Source of the DNA: Roseibium marinum
GTDB lineage: Bacteria; Pseudomonadota; Alphaproteobacteria; Rhizobiales; Stappiaceae
Assembly (NCBI RefSeq): GCF_002906165.1
Contig: NZ_PPCN01000009.1
Coordinates: forward strand, 124,001 to 188,000
Direction: 5' to 3'
DNA length: 64,000 bases
In this document: in pieces, positions 1 to 8,732 of the stretch
How the letters are laid out: every line of letters begins with the position of its first letter
Position numbering within the stretch: the first letter of the stretch is position 1
Position numbers and translations under genes: made by a program
Notes under the pieces: model-generated
Databases searched by the model: none
Told to the model about the DNA's origin: nothing
What the model saw: only the letters and a program-made list of their open reading frames with translations

Positions 1-1
1 G

Positions 2-661
2 ACGGCGCTGCGTGTCATGCGCGGTCTGCACAAGGTTGAAAGCGGCGAGATCGCCGTCGCGGGCAGGGCCTTGGCCGACTGGTCTCCGAAGGAACTCGCG
101 CGGCAGGTGGCGATGCTCTCCCAGTCGCCCCAGGCGCCCTCCGACCTGACGGTGGAGGACCTCGTCATGATGGGACGCTTTGCCCATCGCGGCCGCTTTT
201 CCGGCCCGTCGGCGGAAGATGTCGCGGCCTGCGGCACGGCGCTGCGGATCACCGAAATGACCGAGTTGAAGCACCGCTCCATCGCGCAGCTCTCGGGCGG
301 TCAGTTGCAGCGGGCCTGGGTGGCCATGACACTGGCGCAGAACGCGCCGCGCATTTTTCTCGACGAACCGACCAATCACCTCGATGTCGCCCATGCCTTC
401 GAACTGCTGGACCTGATCAGGCATTTGAACCGGGCGGAAAACCGCAGCTTCGTCATCGTGCTGCACGACCTCAACATGGCCATGCGCTATGCCGACCATG
501 TCGTCCTGTTCAAGCAAGGCGAGGTAGCCGCAAGTGGCCCGACGCAAGACGTGCTGACCGAAGACGCGGTCTCCAGTGTCTTCGGTATTTCCTGCCGGAT
601 CCTGCCCCTGGAAGGCCTGGAACGCCCGGTCATCGTGTCATGGGGAAAGAATAAAGCCTGA
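2..661 (+). CDS. ABC transporter ATP-binding protein, siderophore/heme/B12 type (5' end outside window)
   Basis: ATPase subunit that would power import of a ferric siderophore, heme or cobalamin through a FecCD-type permease. The frame is open from base 2 and reads TALRVMRGL, the residues just after a Walker A motif, so the start lies upstream of the window. Visible motifs are the Q-loop (MLSQSPQAP), signature LSGGQLQRAW, Walker B with the following segment (FLDEPTNHLDV) and the H-loop (VLHDLNMA). These fit the FecE/FhuC/BtuD subfamily, in which the signature is followed by QxxRA. The partner permease and binding protein are presumably upstream. The substrate cannot be told from this subunit; a cobalamin riboswitch lies about 1 kb downstream but belongs to a different transcript. 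Confidence 0.9.
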   Translation, partial: TALRVMRGLHKVESGEIAVAGRALADWSPKELARQVAMLSQSPQAPSDLTVEDLVMMGRFAHRGRFSGPSAEDVAACGTALRITEMTELKHRSIAQLSGGQLQRAWVAMTLAQNAPRIFLDEPTNHLDVAHAFELLDLIRHLNRAENRSFVIVLHDLNMAMRYADHVVLFKQGEVAASGPTQDVLTEDAVSSVFGISCRILPLEGLERPVIVSWGKNKA

Positions 662-703
662 CCACATAGCAGTAGTCGGCAAGGTCGCCTGCGTCCGCCG
701 GGA

Positions 704-1051
704 TCAGTGCCCGACCGATTTCGAAAAGACATTGATGACGACGACACCGGCAACGATCAATCCCAGCCCGAGGATCGCAGGCAGGTCGAGTTTCTGGTGA
801 AAGACCAGCCAGGCAACCAGCGTAATCAGCACGACACCCGCGCCGGACCAGATCGCATAGACAATCCCGGTCGGTAGGACACGGATCGGATAGGACAGCA
901 GCCAGAACGACACCGCGTAGCCGACAACGGTGATCACCGACGGCACCAGCCGCGTGAAGTTCTCGGTCCGTGCCAGCGCCGATGTCGCGATCACCTCCGC
1001 GACGATGGCACCGCACAGCAGCAGGTAGGTCGCGACGGGAACAGATGGCAT
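704..1051 (-). CDS. Small multidrug resistance (SMR) family efflux protein
   Basis: Inner-membrane proton-coupled exporter of the EmrE/QacE family, 115 residues with four predicted membrane helices, the normal family size. The essential membrane glutamate is Glu19 in helix 1 (AEVIATSAL, equivalent to Glu14 of EmrE). The sequence also keeps the helix 2-3 region FWLLSYPIRVLPTGIVYAIW with the YAIWSG motif and the helix 4 segment VAGVVVINVFS. It probably exports quaternary cations or guanidinium-type compounds; which one is not visible. It lies alone on the minus strand, convergent with the ABC gene on its left, and its promoter would be in the space before tRNA-Asn. Confidence 0.92.
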   Translation of the reverse strand: MPSVPVATYLLLCGAIVAEVIATSALARTENFTRLVPSVITVVGYAVSFWLLSYPIRVLPTGIVYAIWSGAGVVLITLVAWLVFHQKLDLPAILGLGLIVAGVVVINVFSKSVGH

Positions 1052-1235
1052 GGGGGATCTTTACACTGAATCGATGGGGAGACGACGAGACCGGAATCCG
1101 GATCTTGTTCGTGCGGACGGTAATTTCAATTTTCGAAGAGTGCAACGACTCGGATGCCGCCGCTGCTCATCTTGAAATATGACAGCGGTCATGGCGAATT
1201 GAAGTCAGCATTTTTTGGAAAATCTAAGGTGGTGA

Positions 1236-1311
1236 TGGCTCCCCAGGCCGGACTCGAACCAGCGACCCAGCGATTAACAGTCGCTTGCTCTACCAACTGA
1301 GCTACTGGGGA
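1236..1311 (-). tRNA. tRNA-Asn (anticodon GTT)
   Basis: Minus-strand 76-nt cloverleaf with CCA encoded. The acceptor stem is TCCCCAG (complement of 1305-1311) paired with CTGGGGA, then discriminator G and CCA (1236-1239). The D-arm contains AGCTCAGTTGGTAGAGC, the anticodon loop is CTGTTAATC with anticodon GTT, and the T-arm is CTGGTTCGAGTCCGG. All four stems can be paired by eye. Confidence 0.97.
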
Positions 1312-1591
1312 ACACCACGTACAGGACAGGCTGAAAGCCGTCCCGTCGATGGAGATGCGTATATCAAAGGCGTGATCCGTTTGCCAAGCCCCCGGCGCTG
1401 TTTTTTTCATCAAGCCCTCACTTTTTTATCCGGCATGTGGAAACCGGTATATTTTTCAGAAAGCTAACCGGACCAAGCTGGCTGGAAAACCGGCGGCTCG
1501 GGAATGCCGGAAGGCCTTTCTAGGCGTCGGGAAAAGCGCCCGCCGGGCGGAACCCTGCTTGTTTCCGCTGCAATATGTGGATAGGAAGGCA

Positions 1592-1785
1592 TTGACGGTT
1601 CCGGAAAGGGCTTTGCCCGATCCGGATGAAACGGGAATCCGGTGCGGTCCATGCGGCCTTAAACCGGAGCTGCCCCCGCAACTGTGAGCGGTGAGCGTCT
1701 GCACGATGACCACTGGCCGGAATGGCCGGGAAGGGGTGCGGGACGCGGTGAGCCGCAAGCCAGGAGACCGGCCGTCGCAAAAGCA
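1592..1785 (+). promoter_or_regulatory. Cobalamin (adenosylcobalamin) riboswitch
   Basis: Leader RNA element that represses downstream cobalamin genes when it binds B12. The conserved parts are present in order: GGGAATCCGGTG near 1633-1644, the core CCGGAGCTGCCCCCGCAACTG at 1664-1684, GCCGGGAAGG near 1725, and the B12 box AGCCGCAAGCCAGGAGACC at 1751-1769. The element ends about 40 bases before cobU. The expression platform probably works by sequestering the cobU ribosome site (GGGGAG near 1814); a terminator with a T-run is not obvious. Boundaries are approximate. Confidence 0.95.
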
Positions 1786-1823
1786 ACCCAGTGGCGCTGT
1801 CGGGCGGACGGCGGGGAGACTGT

Positions 1824-2375
1824 ATGACGCAAGCAGACGGCCCAGGCGCCACGCTCGTTCTTGGCGGTGCCCGCTCCGGAAAAAGCCGGTTCGCGGAAGA
1901 CCTGGCGGAAAATTCCGGCCTTGAGAAAATCTATGTCGCGACCGCCGCCGCCTTCGATTCGGAGATGGCGGAGCGGATCGGCGACCACCGCACCCGGCGC
2001 GGGTCCACCTGGGCCACTTTCGAAGAACAGCTTGATCTGAAAAATGTCCTCCAGCGGGAATGCCGGCAGGGCAGGGTCGTCCTGGTGGACTGCCTGACCC
2101 TGTGGCTGTCCAATCTGACCTTCGCCGAAAAAGACATCGCCGCCGAAACCTCCGAACTCTGCAAGACCGTTTCAGCCTTAGAGGGGCCATGCGTCTTCGT
2201 GTCGAATGAAGTCGGCATGGGCATCGTGCCGGAGAACCGTCTTTCAAGGTCGTTTCGCGATGCGCAGGGACGGCTCAACCAGAATATGGCGCAGGTTTGC
2301 CGGCAGGTGGTGTTTGTCGCCGCCGGCCTGCCGACCCTTTTGAAACCCAACCTTCAACCGGAAATTCGATTATGA
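1824..2375 (+). CDS. cobU: Bifunctional adenosylcobinamide kinase / adenosylcobinamide-phosphate guanylyltransferase
   Basis: Cytoplasmic enzyme (CobU of enterics, CobP of the aerobic pathway) that phosphorylates adenosylcobinamide and then transfers GMP to give AdoCbi-GDP. The 183-residue length fits. Walker A is GGARSGKS at residues 14-21, with the typical YVATA strand after it, DHRTRRG near residue 53, VDCLTLWLSN near residue 90 and SNEVGMGIVP near residue 130. I chose the ATG at 1824 because GGGGAG lies about 9 bases upstream; an in-frame start at 1791 would overlap the end of the riboswitch. It is the first gene after the riboswitch, and its stop overlaps the cobW start (ATGA), which suggests translational coupling. 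Confidence 0.95.
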   Translation: MTQADGPGATLVLGGARSGKSRFAEDLAENSGLEKIYVATAAAFDSEMAERIGDHRTRRGSTWATFEEQLDLKNVLQRECRQGRVVLVDCLTLWLSNLTFAEKDIAAETSELCKTVSALEGPCVFVSNEVGMGIVPENRLSRSFRDAQGRLNQNMAQVCRQVVFVAAGLPTLLKPNLQPEIRL

Positions 2376-3490
2376 CCACTTCGTCCATGCAGCCGGGCCG
2401 CAAGATCCCGGCAACCATCGTCACCGGGTTCCTGGGAGCGGGCAAGACAACGCTGATCCGCAACCTGCTGCGGAACGCCGACGGCCGACGGATCGCGCTG
2501 ATCGTCAATGAATTCGGCGACATGGGTTTCGACGGTTCGTTGATGAACGGCTGCGCCGATCCGGATTGCGCGGCGGAGGAAGTGGTGGAACTCACCAACG
2601 GCTGTATCTGCTGCACGGTTGCCGACGATTTTCTGCCGACAATGGAAATGCTGCTGTCCCGCGACACGCCGCCCGAACATATCGTCATCGAAACCTCCGG
2701 CCTTGCCCTTCCGCAGCCGCTGGTCAGGGCTTTTTCCTGGCCGAGCGTCAAATCGAAGGTGACCGTCGATGGTGTGGTGACCGTCCTGGATGCGGCTGCT
2801 CTTGCCGAAGGCCGGATCGTGCTCGACCAGGCGGCCCTGGATGCCCAGCGCGCCGCAGACGATGCACTGGATCACGAAAGCCCGGTGGAGGAGCTTTTCC
2901 AGGACCAGTTGCGCTGCGCGGATCTGGTCGTTCTCAACAAGGCCGACCTGGTGTCGGCCGAGGCGCTGAAAGACGTTCAGGAAAAGATCGCCGCCGACGT
3001 GCGTCCGGCGGTGCATATTGTTGCTTCGGAAAAAGGCACCTTGCCGATCGAAGTGCTGCTCGGCCGCGGCTCCGCCGCCGAGGACGATATGGCCTCGCGC
3101 CACGAGCATCACCATCACCACGATGACGATCATGATCACGATCACGACGACGACCATGACCATGATGACCATCACCACGATCATCACGACCACCACCATC
3201 ACGACGATTTCGAAAGCCATGTTCTGGAAGTCGCCGCTTTCGACAGCCTGAGGACGGCGGAAGCCAGGGTGCTGGAGGCAATGGCGCTGAAGGGCGTGCT
3301 GCGCATCAAGGGGGCGGTTCTGATCGACGGCAAGGCGGCTCCGGCCATGGTGCAGGCGGTCGGCCCGCGTGTGGAAACCTGGTTCGCCGCAGGCGCGGAA
3401 AGTGCCGGCAAACTTGTCGTGATCGGCCTCAAGGGCCTGGACCTGGAAGCCGTGCGCGGCCTGCTGGGCGGTGTGAAAGCGGCGGCCTGA
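2372..3490 (+). CDS. cobW: CobW family GTP-binding metallochaperone with histidine-rich segment
   Basis: G3E-family GTPase expected to load a metal, here probably cobalt, for the CobNST chelatase. The 372-residue product has Walker A GFLGAGKTT at residues 19-27, the metal-binding CxCC motif (NGCICC, cysteines 78, 80 and 81), a NKAD guanine-specificity motif (LNKADLV) and a CobW C-terminal domain. Residues about 244-281 are almost entirely His and Asp, a likely metal-buffering loop. The start overlaps the cobU stop by four bases, and cobN follows after 42 bases. Operon position and homology agree; Zn as the physiological metal cannot be excluded because G3E members differ. Confidence 0.95.
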   Translation: MTTSSMQPGRKIPATIVTGFLGAGKTTLIRNLLRNADGRRIALIVNEFGDMGFDGSLMNGCADPDCAAEEVVELTNGCICCTVADDFLPTMEMLLSRDTPPEHIVIETSGLALPQPLVRAFSWPSVKSKVTVDGVVTVLDAAALAEGRIVLDQAALDAQRAADDALDHESPVEELFQDQLRCADLVVLNKADLVSAEALKDVQEKIAADVRPAVHIVASEKGTLPIEVLLGRGSAAEDDMASRHEHHHHHDDDHDHDHDDDHDHDDHHHDHHDHHHHDDFESHVLEVAAFDSLRTAEARVLEAMALKGVLRIKGAVLIDGKAAPAMVQAVGPRVETWFAAGAESAGKLVVIGLKGLDLEAVRGLLGGVKAAA

Positions 3491-3532
3491 GCAATGAAAC
3501 CTGCCGCACCCATGGACCGCGTGACGCCCTAG

Positions 3533-6500
3533 ATGCATATTCTCGCCAGCCAGACGCGCCGCATCGATGACGGCGGCGACGCGGTCGATCTCGGCCAGTC
3601 ACCGGCCGACATCGTGTTTCTGTCCGCGGCCGATACGGAACTCGGAAGCTTCGCCGCCGCCCATGCAGGTCTGGATGAGGACAGGGCCGGACTGCGCCTT
3701 GCCAACCTGATGGCCCTGTCGCATCCCTATTCGGTCGATCTTTACGCTGAACAGACCGTGCGCGGCTCGAAACTGGTGATCCTTCGCATTCTGGGCGGCG
3801 TGGAATACTGGCGCTATGGTCTGGAGCGCTTCGAGGAGGAGGTCCGCGCCAGCGGCATCGACCTGATTGTCATCCCCGGTGACGACAAATGGGACGAGGA
3901 CCTGACCGGCCGCTCGACGCGCCCGGCTGAGGAAGTGCACCGGTTCTGGCGCTATTGTGTCGAGGGCGGCGCGGAAAACTATGCCAATGCGCTGCGGTTC
4001 GCGGCGTTCCTGCTGGGCAAGACGGACGAGCCCGCCCATCCCGTGCCTTTGCCACGTGCCGGCATCCATCTGCCCGGCCATGCGGCTCCGGATCTGGCGG
4101 CGCTGAAGGCCACCTGGCGCGATCCGGCGCGGCCCGTGGCGGCAATCACCTTTTACCGCGCCCTCGTGCAGGGTGCGCAGACGGCGCCCATCGACGCGCT
4201 CCTCGAGGAACTGGACCGGGCCGGCGTCAATGCGCTTCCGGTCTTCGTCTCCAGCCTCAAGGAAGCCGAATCCATCGCTGTACTGGAAAACCTGTTTGAA
4301 GGCGCGCCGCCGGATGTGGTTCTGAACGGCACCGCCTTCGCTGTCTCCAAGGCGGGGGTAGCCCATCAGCCGACGCCGCTGGACCGGCCCGGCAAACCTG
4401 TGCTGCAAGTGGTGTTTTCCTCATCCTCCCGCGAAGGCTGGGAGGACAGCGAGCAGGGCCTCTCGATTCGCGACCTTGCCATGCATGTGGTCCTGCCGGA
4501 AATCGACGGGCGTATCCTGACGCGGGCGGTCTCCTTCAAGGAAGAAGGAGTCTTTGACGCCGAGACCCAGTCCACACCGGTGAAGTTCACGCCGGTTCCG
4601 GATCGTATTCGTTTCGTCGCGGACCTCGCCGCAGGCTGGGCGAAGCTGGGGCATCTGGGTGCCGGGGACAAGAAAACGGCGCTGATCCTGGCGAACTACC
4701 CCAACCGGGACGGGCGTCTTGCCAACGGCGTCGGACTGGACACACCCGCTTCCTGCGTGTCGCTTCTGGCGGCAATGGGGGCCGCCGGCTACGACGTCGG
4801 CAACGCGCCCAATTCCTCCGCCGCGCTCATGGACATCCTGACGTCCGGCGTGACCAACGCGATGGAGGGGCGCGAAACGAGAGACGGCTTTCAGGCTCTG
4901 TCGCTGGACGACTACCGGCAAGCGTTCGCGAGACTGCCGGAGAAAGTGAAATCCGCGGTTCGGGAGCGCTGGGGCAGGCCTGAGGACGATCCTCATGTGA
5001 CGGGCGGGGAATTCCGCCTGGCGCTGCATCGCTTCGGCGCGCAGATGGTCGGCATTCAGCCGGCGCGCGGCTACAATATCGATCCGAAGGAAACCTATCA
5101 CGACCCGGCTCTGGTGCCGCCGCATCACTATTTCGCCTTTTATATCTGGCTGCGGGATCAATTCGGCGTCCATGCGGTTGTTCATCTGGGCAAGCATGGC
5201 AATCTGGAATGGTTGCCGGGCAAGGCTCTGGCGCTGTCCGAAGCCTGTTTCCCCGAAGCGGTACTCGGGCCGGTTCCCAACATCTATCCGTTCATCGTCA
5301 ACGATCCGGGCGAGGGCGCTCAGGCGAAACGCCGGACCTCCGCCGTCATCGTCGACCACCTGACCCCACCGCTCACGCGCGCCGAAAGCCACGGCGCGGC
5401 GGAGGAGCTGGAGATCCTGCTGGACGAATATTATCTGGCGAGCGGCGTCGATCCGCGCCGCCTGAAGGCCTTGACGCGGGAAATTCTCGATGCCGCCGTC
5501 CGCCACGGGCTCGACAAGGATATCGGCCTCGACGAGGCGATGGACGAGGACACCCGTCTGGCGCGGCTGGACGCCCATCTGTGCGACCTGAAGGAACTGC
5601 AGATCCGCGACGGGTTGCATATTCTCGGCGCGAGCCCGGAAGGCGGCCTGCTGACGGATCTTCTGGCTGCGCTGGTGCGCGTTCCAAGAGGCAAAGAGCT
5701 TGCGCAGGAAAGTCTCCAGCGGGCACTGGCAGGAGACCTTGGGTTGGGAGCTTTCGATCCCCTCGATTGCGATTTTTCGGAAGGCTGGAACGGACCGAAG
5801 CCGGATGTATTGCAGGCAATGTCCGACGCACCCTGGCGCTCCGGCGGAGATACCGTGGAACGCATTGAATTGCTGGCGCGGGATCTGATCGCGGGCGACA
5901 GGATCGCGTCCGCCGAGTGGGAGCGGGTCCGGGCCGTCCTGACGGAGATCGATACTTGCCTGCGCTGCGCGGTAACGTCTTCGGGACCTGCGGAGACCGC
6001 CGCTGTTCTGACTGCGCTCGATGGCGGATTCGTCGAACCGGGTCCATCCGGGGCTCCCTCGCGCGGACGGCCCGACGTGTTGCCGACCGGCAGGAACTTC
6101 TATTCCGTCGATGTCCGCGCGGTTCCCACCGAGACCGCCTGGCGGCTGGGGCAGCAATCGGCGAACCTTGTGGCCGAGCGTTATTTCCAGGAAGAAGGCG
6201 AATGGCCGTCATCGCTGGTGCTGACTTGCTGGGGGACGGCGAACATGCGCACGGGCGGCGACGATATCGCCCAGGCCCTGGCGCTCATCGGCGCGCGCCC
6301 GGTCTGGGAACAGGGGTCGGGCCGGGTTACCGGGTTCGAGATTCTGAAGCTCTCCGAACTCGGACGTCCGCGCATTGACGTTACCCTGCGCGTTTCCGGT
6401 TTCTTCCGAGACGCCTTTCCGCACCAGATGGATCTCTTTGACAGCGCCGCCCGTGCCGTCGGAGCGCTGGAAGAGCCCGAAACGGCCAATCCGATTGCTG

Positions 6501-7291
6501 CGCGTATGAAAACGGACGCGAGGGAACTGGAAAAAAGCGGTGCGAACGCGCAGGACGCGATGCAGAGGGCCGGATACCGGGTCTTCGGCTCCAGGCCGGG
6601 CGCTTACGGCGCCGGGCTGCAGGCGCTGATCGACGAAGGCATCTGGGCGGAACGGGGCGACTTCGCCGAAGCCTTCCTCACCTGGGGCGGCTATGCCTAT
6701 GGCGGCGGTGGGGACGGCGCCCCGGCAAGAGCCGCGCTGGAGACCCGGCTGACATCGGTCGACGCGGTGCTGCACAATCAGGACAACCGCGAACATGACC
6801 TGCTCGACAGCGATGATTATTACCAGTTCGAAGGCGGACTGGCGGCAACGGTGGAAACGCTGAAAGGCGCGGCCCCAAAGGTCTATCACAACGATCATTC
6901 ACGCCCGGAACGCCCGGTGGTACGCTCCTTGTCGGAGGAAATCGGCCGTGTCGTCCGCGGCCGGGCGGCCAATCCGAAATGGATCGCCGGCGTCATGCGC
7001 CACGGCTACAAGGGCGCATTCGAGATGGTCGCCACACTGGACTATCTCTTTGCCTTCGCCGCCACCACCCGCGCTGTCGGCGACCATCATTTCGACCAGC
7101 TCTATGAAGCCTATCTGGACGATGAAACCGTGCGCGATTTTCTCAGGGAGGCCAATCCGGCCGGCCTGAAGGAAATGCTCGCGAGATTTCAAGAAGCAAT
7201 CGAGCGTGGCCTCTGGACGCCGAGGCGCAATTCCACCCATGCTGCGCTCAACGATCTGAAAACTGAACTGGAAGGGACCGAAACGCCGTGA
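3533..7291 (+). CDS. cobN: Cobaltochelatase subunit CobN
   Basis: Large subunit of the ATP-dependent aerobic cobaltochelatase (CobN-CobS-CobT), which inserts Co(II) into hydrogenobyrinic acid a,c-diamide. At 1252 residues it matches full-length CobN/BchH-type subunits. Recognisable segments include HYYFAFYIWLRD followed by HLGKHGNLEWLPGKA (about residues 525-570), FIVNDPGEGAQAKRR, and the C-terminal region LLDSDDYYQFEGGL with the YHNDHSRPERP motif. No cobS or cobT is in the window, so they must be elsewhere. No good Shine-Dalgarno sequence precedes the ATG at 3533; the stop overlaps the cobO GTG start (GTGA), indicating coupling. Confidence 0.97.
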   Translation: MHILASQTRRIDDGGDAVDLGQSPADIVFLSAADTELGSFAAAHAGLDEDRAGLRLANLMALSHPYSVDLYAEQTVRGSKLVILRILGGVEYWRYGLERFEEEVRASGIDLIVIPGDDKWDEDLTGRSTRPAEEVHRFWRYCVEGGAENYANALRFAAFLLGKTDEPAHPVPLPRAGIHLPGHAAPDLAALKATWRDPARPVAAITFYRALVQGAQTAPIDALLEELDRAGVNALPVFVSSLKEAESIAVLENLFEGAPPDVVLNGTAFAVSKAGVAHQPTPLDRPGKPVLQVVFSSSSREGWEDSEQGLSIRDLAMHVVLPEIDGRILTRAVSFKEEGVFDAETQSTPVKFTPVPDRIRFVADLAAGWAKLGHLGAGDKKTALILANYPNRDGRLANGVGLDTPASCVSLLAAMGAAGYDVGNAPNSSAALMDILTSGVTNAMEGRETRDGFQALSLDDYRQAFARLPEKVKSAVRERWGRPEDDPHVTGGEFRLALHRFGAQMVGIQPARGYNIDPKETYHDPALVPPHHYFAFYIWLRDQFGVHAVVHLGKHGNLEWLPGKALALSEACFPEAVLGPVPNIYPFIVNDPGEGAQAKRRTSAVIVDHLTPPLTRAESHGAAEELEILLDEYYLASGVDPRRLKALTREILDAAVRHGLDKDIGLDEAMDEDTRLARLDAHLCDLKELQIRDGLHILGASPEGGLLTDLLAALVRVPRGKELAQESLQRALAGDLGLGAFDPLDCDFSEGWNGPKPDVLQAMSDAPWRSGGDTVERIELLARDLIAGDRIASAEWERVRAVLTEIDTCLRCAVTSSGPAETAAVLTALDGGFVEPGPSGAPSRGRPDVLPTGRNFYSVDVRAVPTETAWRLGQQSANLVAERYFQEEGEWPSSLVLTCWGTANMRTGGDDIAQALALIGARPVWEQGSGRVTGFEILKLSELGRPRIDVTLRVSGFFRDAFPHQMDLFDSAARAVGALEEPETANPIAARMKTDARELEKSGANAQDAMQRAGYRVFGSRPGAYGAGLQALIDEGIWAERGDFAEAFLTWGGYAYGGGGDGAPARAALETRLTSVDAVLHNQDNREHDLLDSDDYYQFEGGLAATVETLKGAAPKVYHNDHSRPERPVVRSLSEEIGRVVRGRAANPKWIAGVMRHGYKGAFEMVATLDYLFAFAATTRAVGDHHFDQLYEAYLDDETVRDFLREANPAGLKEMLARFQEAIERGLWTPRRNSTHAALNDLKTELEGTETP

Positions 7292-7926
7292 CCGCAGATA
7301 ACGACAAACCGGAACTGTCCGACGAGGAACTGAACGCCCGTCATGCGGAAAAGATGCGCAAGAAGAAAGCCGCGCGCGACAAGATCATGGCCACCAAGAC
7401 CATCGAGAAAGGCCTGCTCATCGTCCATACCGGCAAGGGCAAGGGCAAATCGACCGCAGGCTTTGGCATGGTGTTCCGCTCGCTCGGTCACGGCCACAAG
7501 GTGGGCGTGGTCCAGTTCGTCAAGGGCCGTATCGAGACCGGCGAACGCATGGCGCTGGAGCGGTTCTCCGATCTCGTGACCGTCAAGCGCATGGGCGAGG
7601 GGTTTACCTGGGAAACCCAGGACAGACAGCGCGATATCGACGCGGCACGGCAGGCCTGGGACGCGGCCAAGGAGATGATCACATCCGGCGACTACCGGCT
7701 GGTTCTGTGCGATGAACTCAATATCGTCCTGCGCTACGATTATCTCGATATCGCCGAAGTCGTCGAATTTCTGGAAAATGAAAAGCCGGAGGACGTGCAT
7801 GTCGTCATCACCGGCCGCAACGCCAAGGACGAACTGATCGAAATCGCCGATCTTGTCACCGACATGACGCAGATCAAGCACCCCTTCCGTTCCGGAGTGA
7901 AACCGCAGGAAGGTATCGAGTTTTAA
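7288..7926 (+). CDS. cobO: Cob(I)yrinic acid a,c-diamide adenosyltransferase
   Basis: Transfers the 5'-deoxyadenosyl group of ATP to cob(I)yrinic acid a,c-diamide (CobO/BtuR family). The product has 212 residues. The unusual P-loop TGKGKGKST is at residues 48-56 after a charged N-terminal helix rich in Lys and Arg, and LVLCDELNIVLRYDYL near residue 145 is the family's Walker B-like segment. HVVITGRNA and the C-terminal MTQIKHPFRSGVKPQEGIEF end are typical. It starts at a GTG inside the last codons of cobN, so it is probably translated by coupling to cobN. Confidence 0.96.
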   Translation: MTADNDKPELSDEELNARHAEKMRKKKAARDKIMATKTIEKGLLIVHTGKGKGKSTAGFGMVFRSLGHGHKVGVVQFVKGRIETGERMALERFSDLVTVKRMGEGFTWETQDRQRDIDAARQAWDAAKEMITSGDYRLVLCDELNIVLRYDYLDIAEVVEFLENEKPEDVHVVITGRNAKDELIEIADLVTDMTQIKHPFRSGVKPQEGIEF

Positions 7927-7944
7927 CCGCGGAACCGAGGACAT

Positions 7945-8412
7945 ATGCCTTTCACGATCATCGCCGCCAACAGTGCGGATTCTCATGAAATCGCGACGTT
8001 GCTCCACCGCTCGATCCTGGAACTCTGCACGGCCGATCACGGCAACGACCCGGAAAAATACGAGCCCTGGCTCAAGAACAAGACAGCGGCCAATATTGAA
8101 AGCTGGATAAATGGACAGGGCGGTGTTTTCACCGCCATCGACCCGCACCGCAAGGTGCTGGGCGTGGCGATGGGATCGCCGGATGGGGAAGTGCTCTTGA
8201 ATTATGTTCTGCCCGATGTCCGCTGCATGGGTGTCAGCAAGATGCTCATGCGGACTTTGGAGGACTATTTCCGCGACCGGGGGCTGGACACGGCCCGGCT
8301 GAAAAGCACGGAAACGGCCAGCAGGTTCTACCATTTGATCGGATTTACCGAGACGGGCGAGATTGAGACCCGAAGGGGAATGACCTTCCGGGAATTCGAA
8401 AAGGTATTGTAG
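7945..8412 (+). CDS. GNAT family N-acetyltransferase embedded in the cobalamin operon
   Basis: A 155-residue protein with the GNAT fold: an N-terminal strand (FTIIAANSADSHEIATLLHR), a central strand ending VLNYVLPDVRCMGVSKML, where the acetyl-CoA pyrophosphate loop (Q/R-x-x-G-x-G/A) is represented by RCMGVSK, and a C-terminal ETASRFYHLIGFTETGE motif. The substrate is unknown. It starts 18 bases after cobO behind GAGG and runs 2 bases from the next gene, so it is part of the cob transcript. No cobalamin enzyme of this family is known to me. It may be a passenger gene or may modify a small molecule linked to uptake or stress. Confidence 0.85.
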   Translation: MPFTIIAANSADSHEIATLLHRSILELCTADHGNDPEKYEPWLKNKTAANIESWINGQGGVFTAIDPHRKVLGVAMGSPDGEVLLNYVLPDVRCMGVSKMLMRTLEDYFRDRGLDTARLKSTETASRFYHLIGFTETGEIETRRGMTFREFEKVL

Positions 8413-8414
8413 CA

Positions 8415-8732
8415 ATGAGCAGACTGTTTGATACCGGCAACCGCACGGCAACCGCCGATCATGCGGAAGTCGTTCGCAAGTACGAACTATATAGAACGCT
8501 GGTCGAGTTTCTGGCGGCGTTCGCCTTTGTCGTCGGCAGCGTCTTTTTCTTTTACGAAAGCCTACTTTACGCGGGGACCTGGCTGTTTCTGGTTGGGTCT
8601 ATCCTTTTTGCCGTCCGCCCAAGCATCCGCCTGTTGCTCGAACTTCGTCTGGCCAACCTGCCGGTGCCGGATGAATTCCGCCCCTATGGAGCCGGCCCGG
8701 AGAAGGTGAAAAGTCCTCGTGCTGATGGGTGA
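8415..8732 (+). CDS. YrhK-like small membrane protein
   Basis: A 105-residue protein with two hydrophobic helices, about residues 30-48 and 54-72, separated by a short hairpin. It resembles the YrhK-domain family in the pattern of an N-terminal [11 protein letters not shown] segment, [20 protein letters not shown] and [14 protein letters not shown]. The function of the family is not known to me. It begins two bases after the GNAT gene and its last 14 bases overlap the start of cobQ, so all three are co-transcribed and probably translationally coupled. A role in cobalt or corrinoid handling is only a guess from position. Confidence 0.75.
   Translation: MSRLFDTGNRTATADHAEVVRKYELYRTLVEFLAAFAFVVGSVFFFYESLLYAGTWLFLVGSILFAVRPSIRLLLELRLANLPVPDEFRPYGAGPEKVKSPRADG

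Noticed and set aside
3103-3216. Repeated GATCAC/CACGAC units resembling a tandem-repeat or CRISPR-like array
   Set aside because: They are in frame and encode the His/Asp loop of CobW; there are no spacers or repeat periodicity as in an array.
4421-6157. A 578-codon open frame on the minus strand inside cobN
   Set aside because: It is antisense to a clear CobN sequence and has no recognisable motif. Long antisense frames are common opposite high-GC genes with strong third-position bias.
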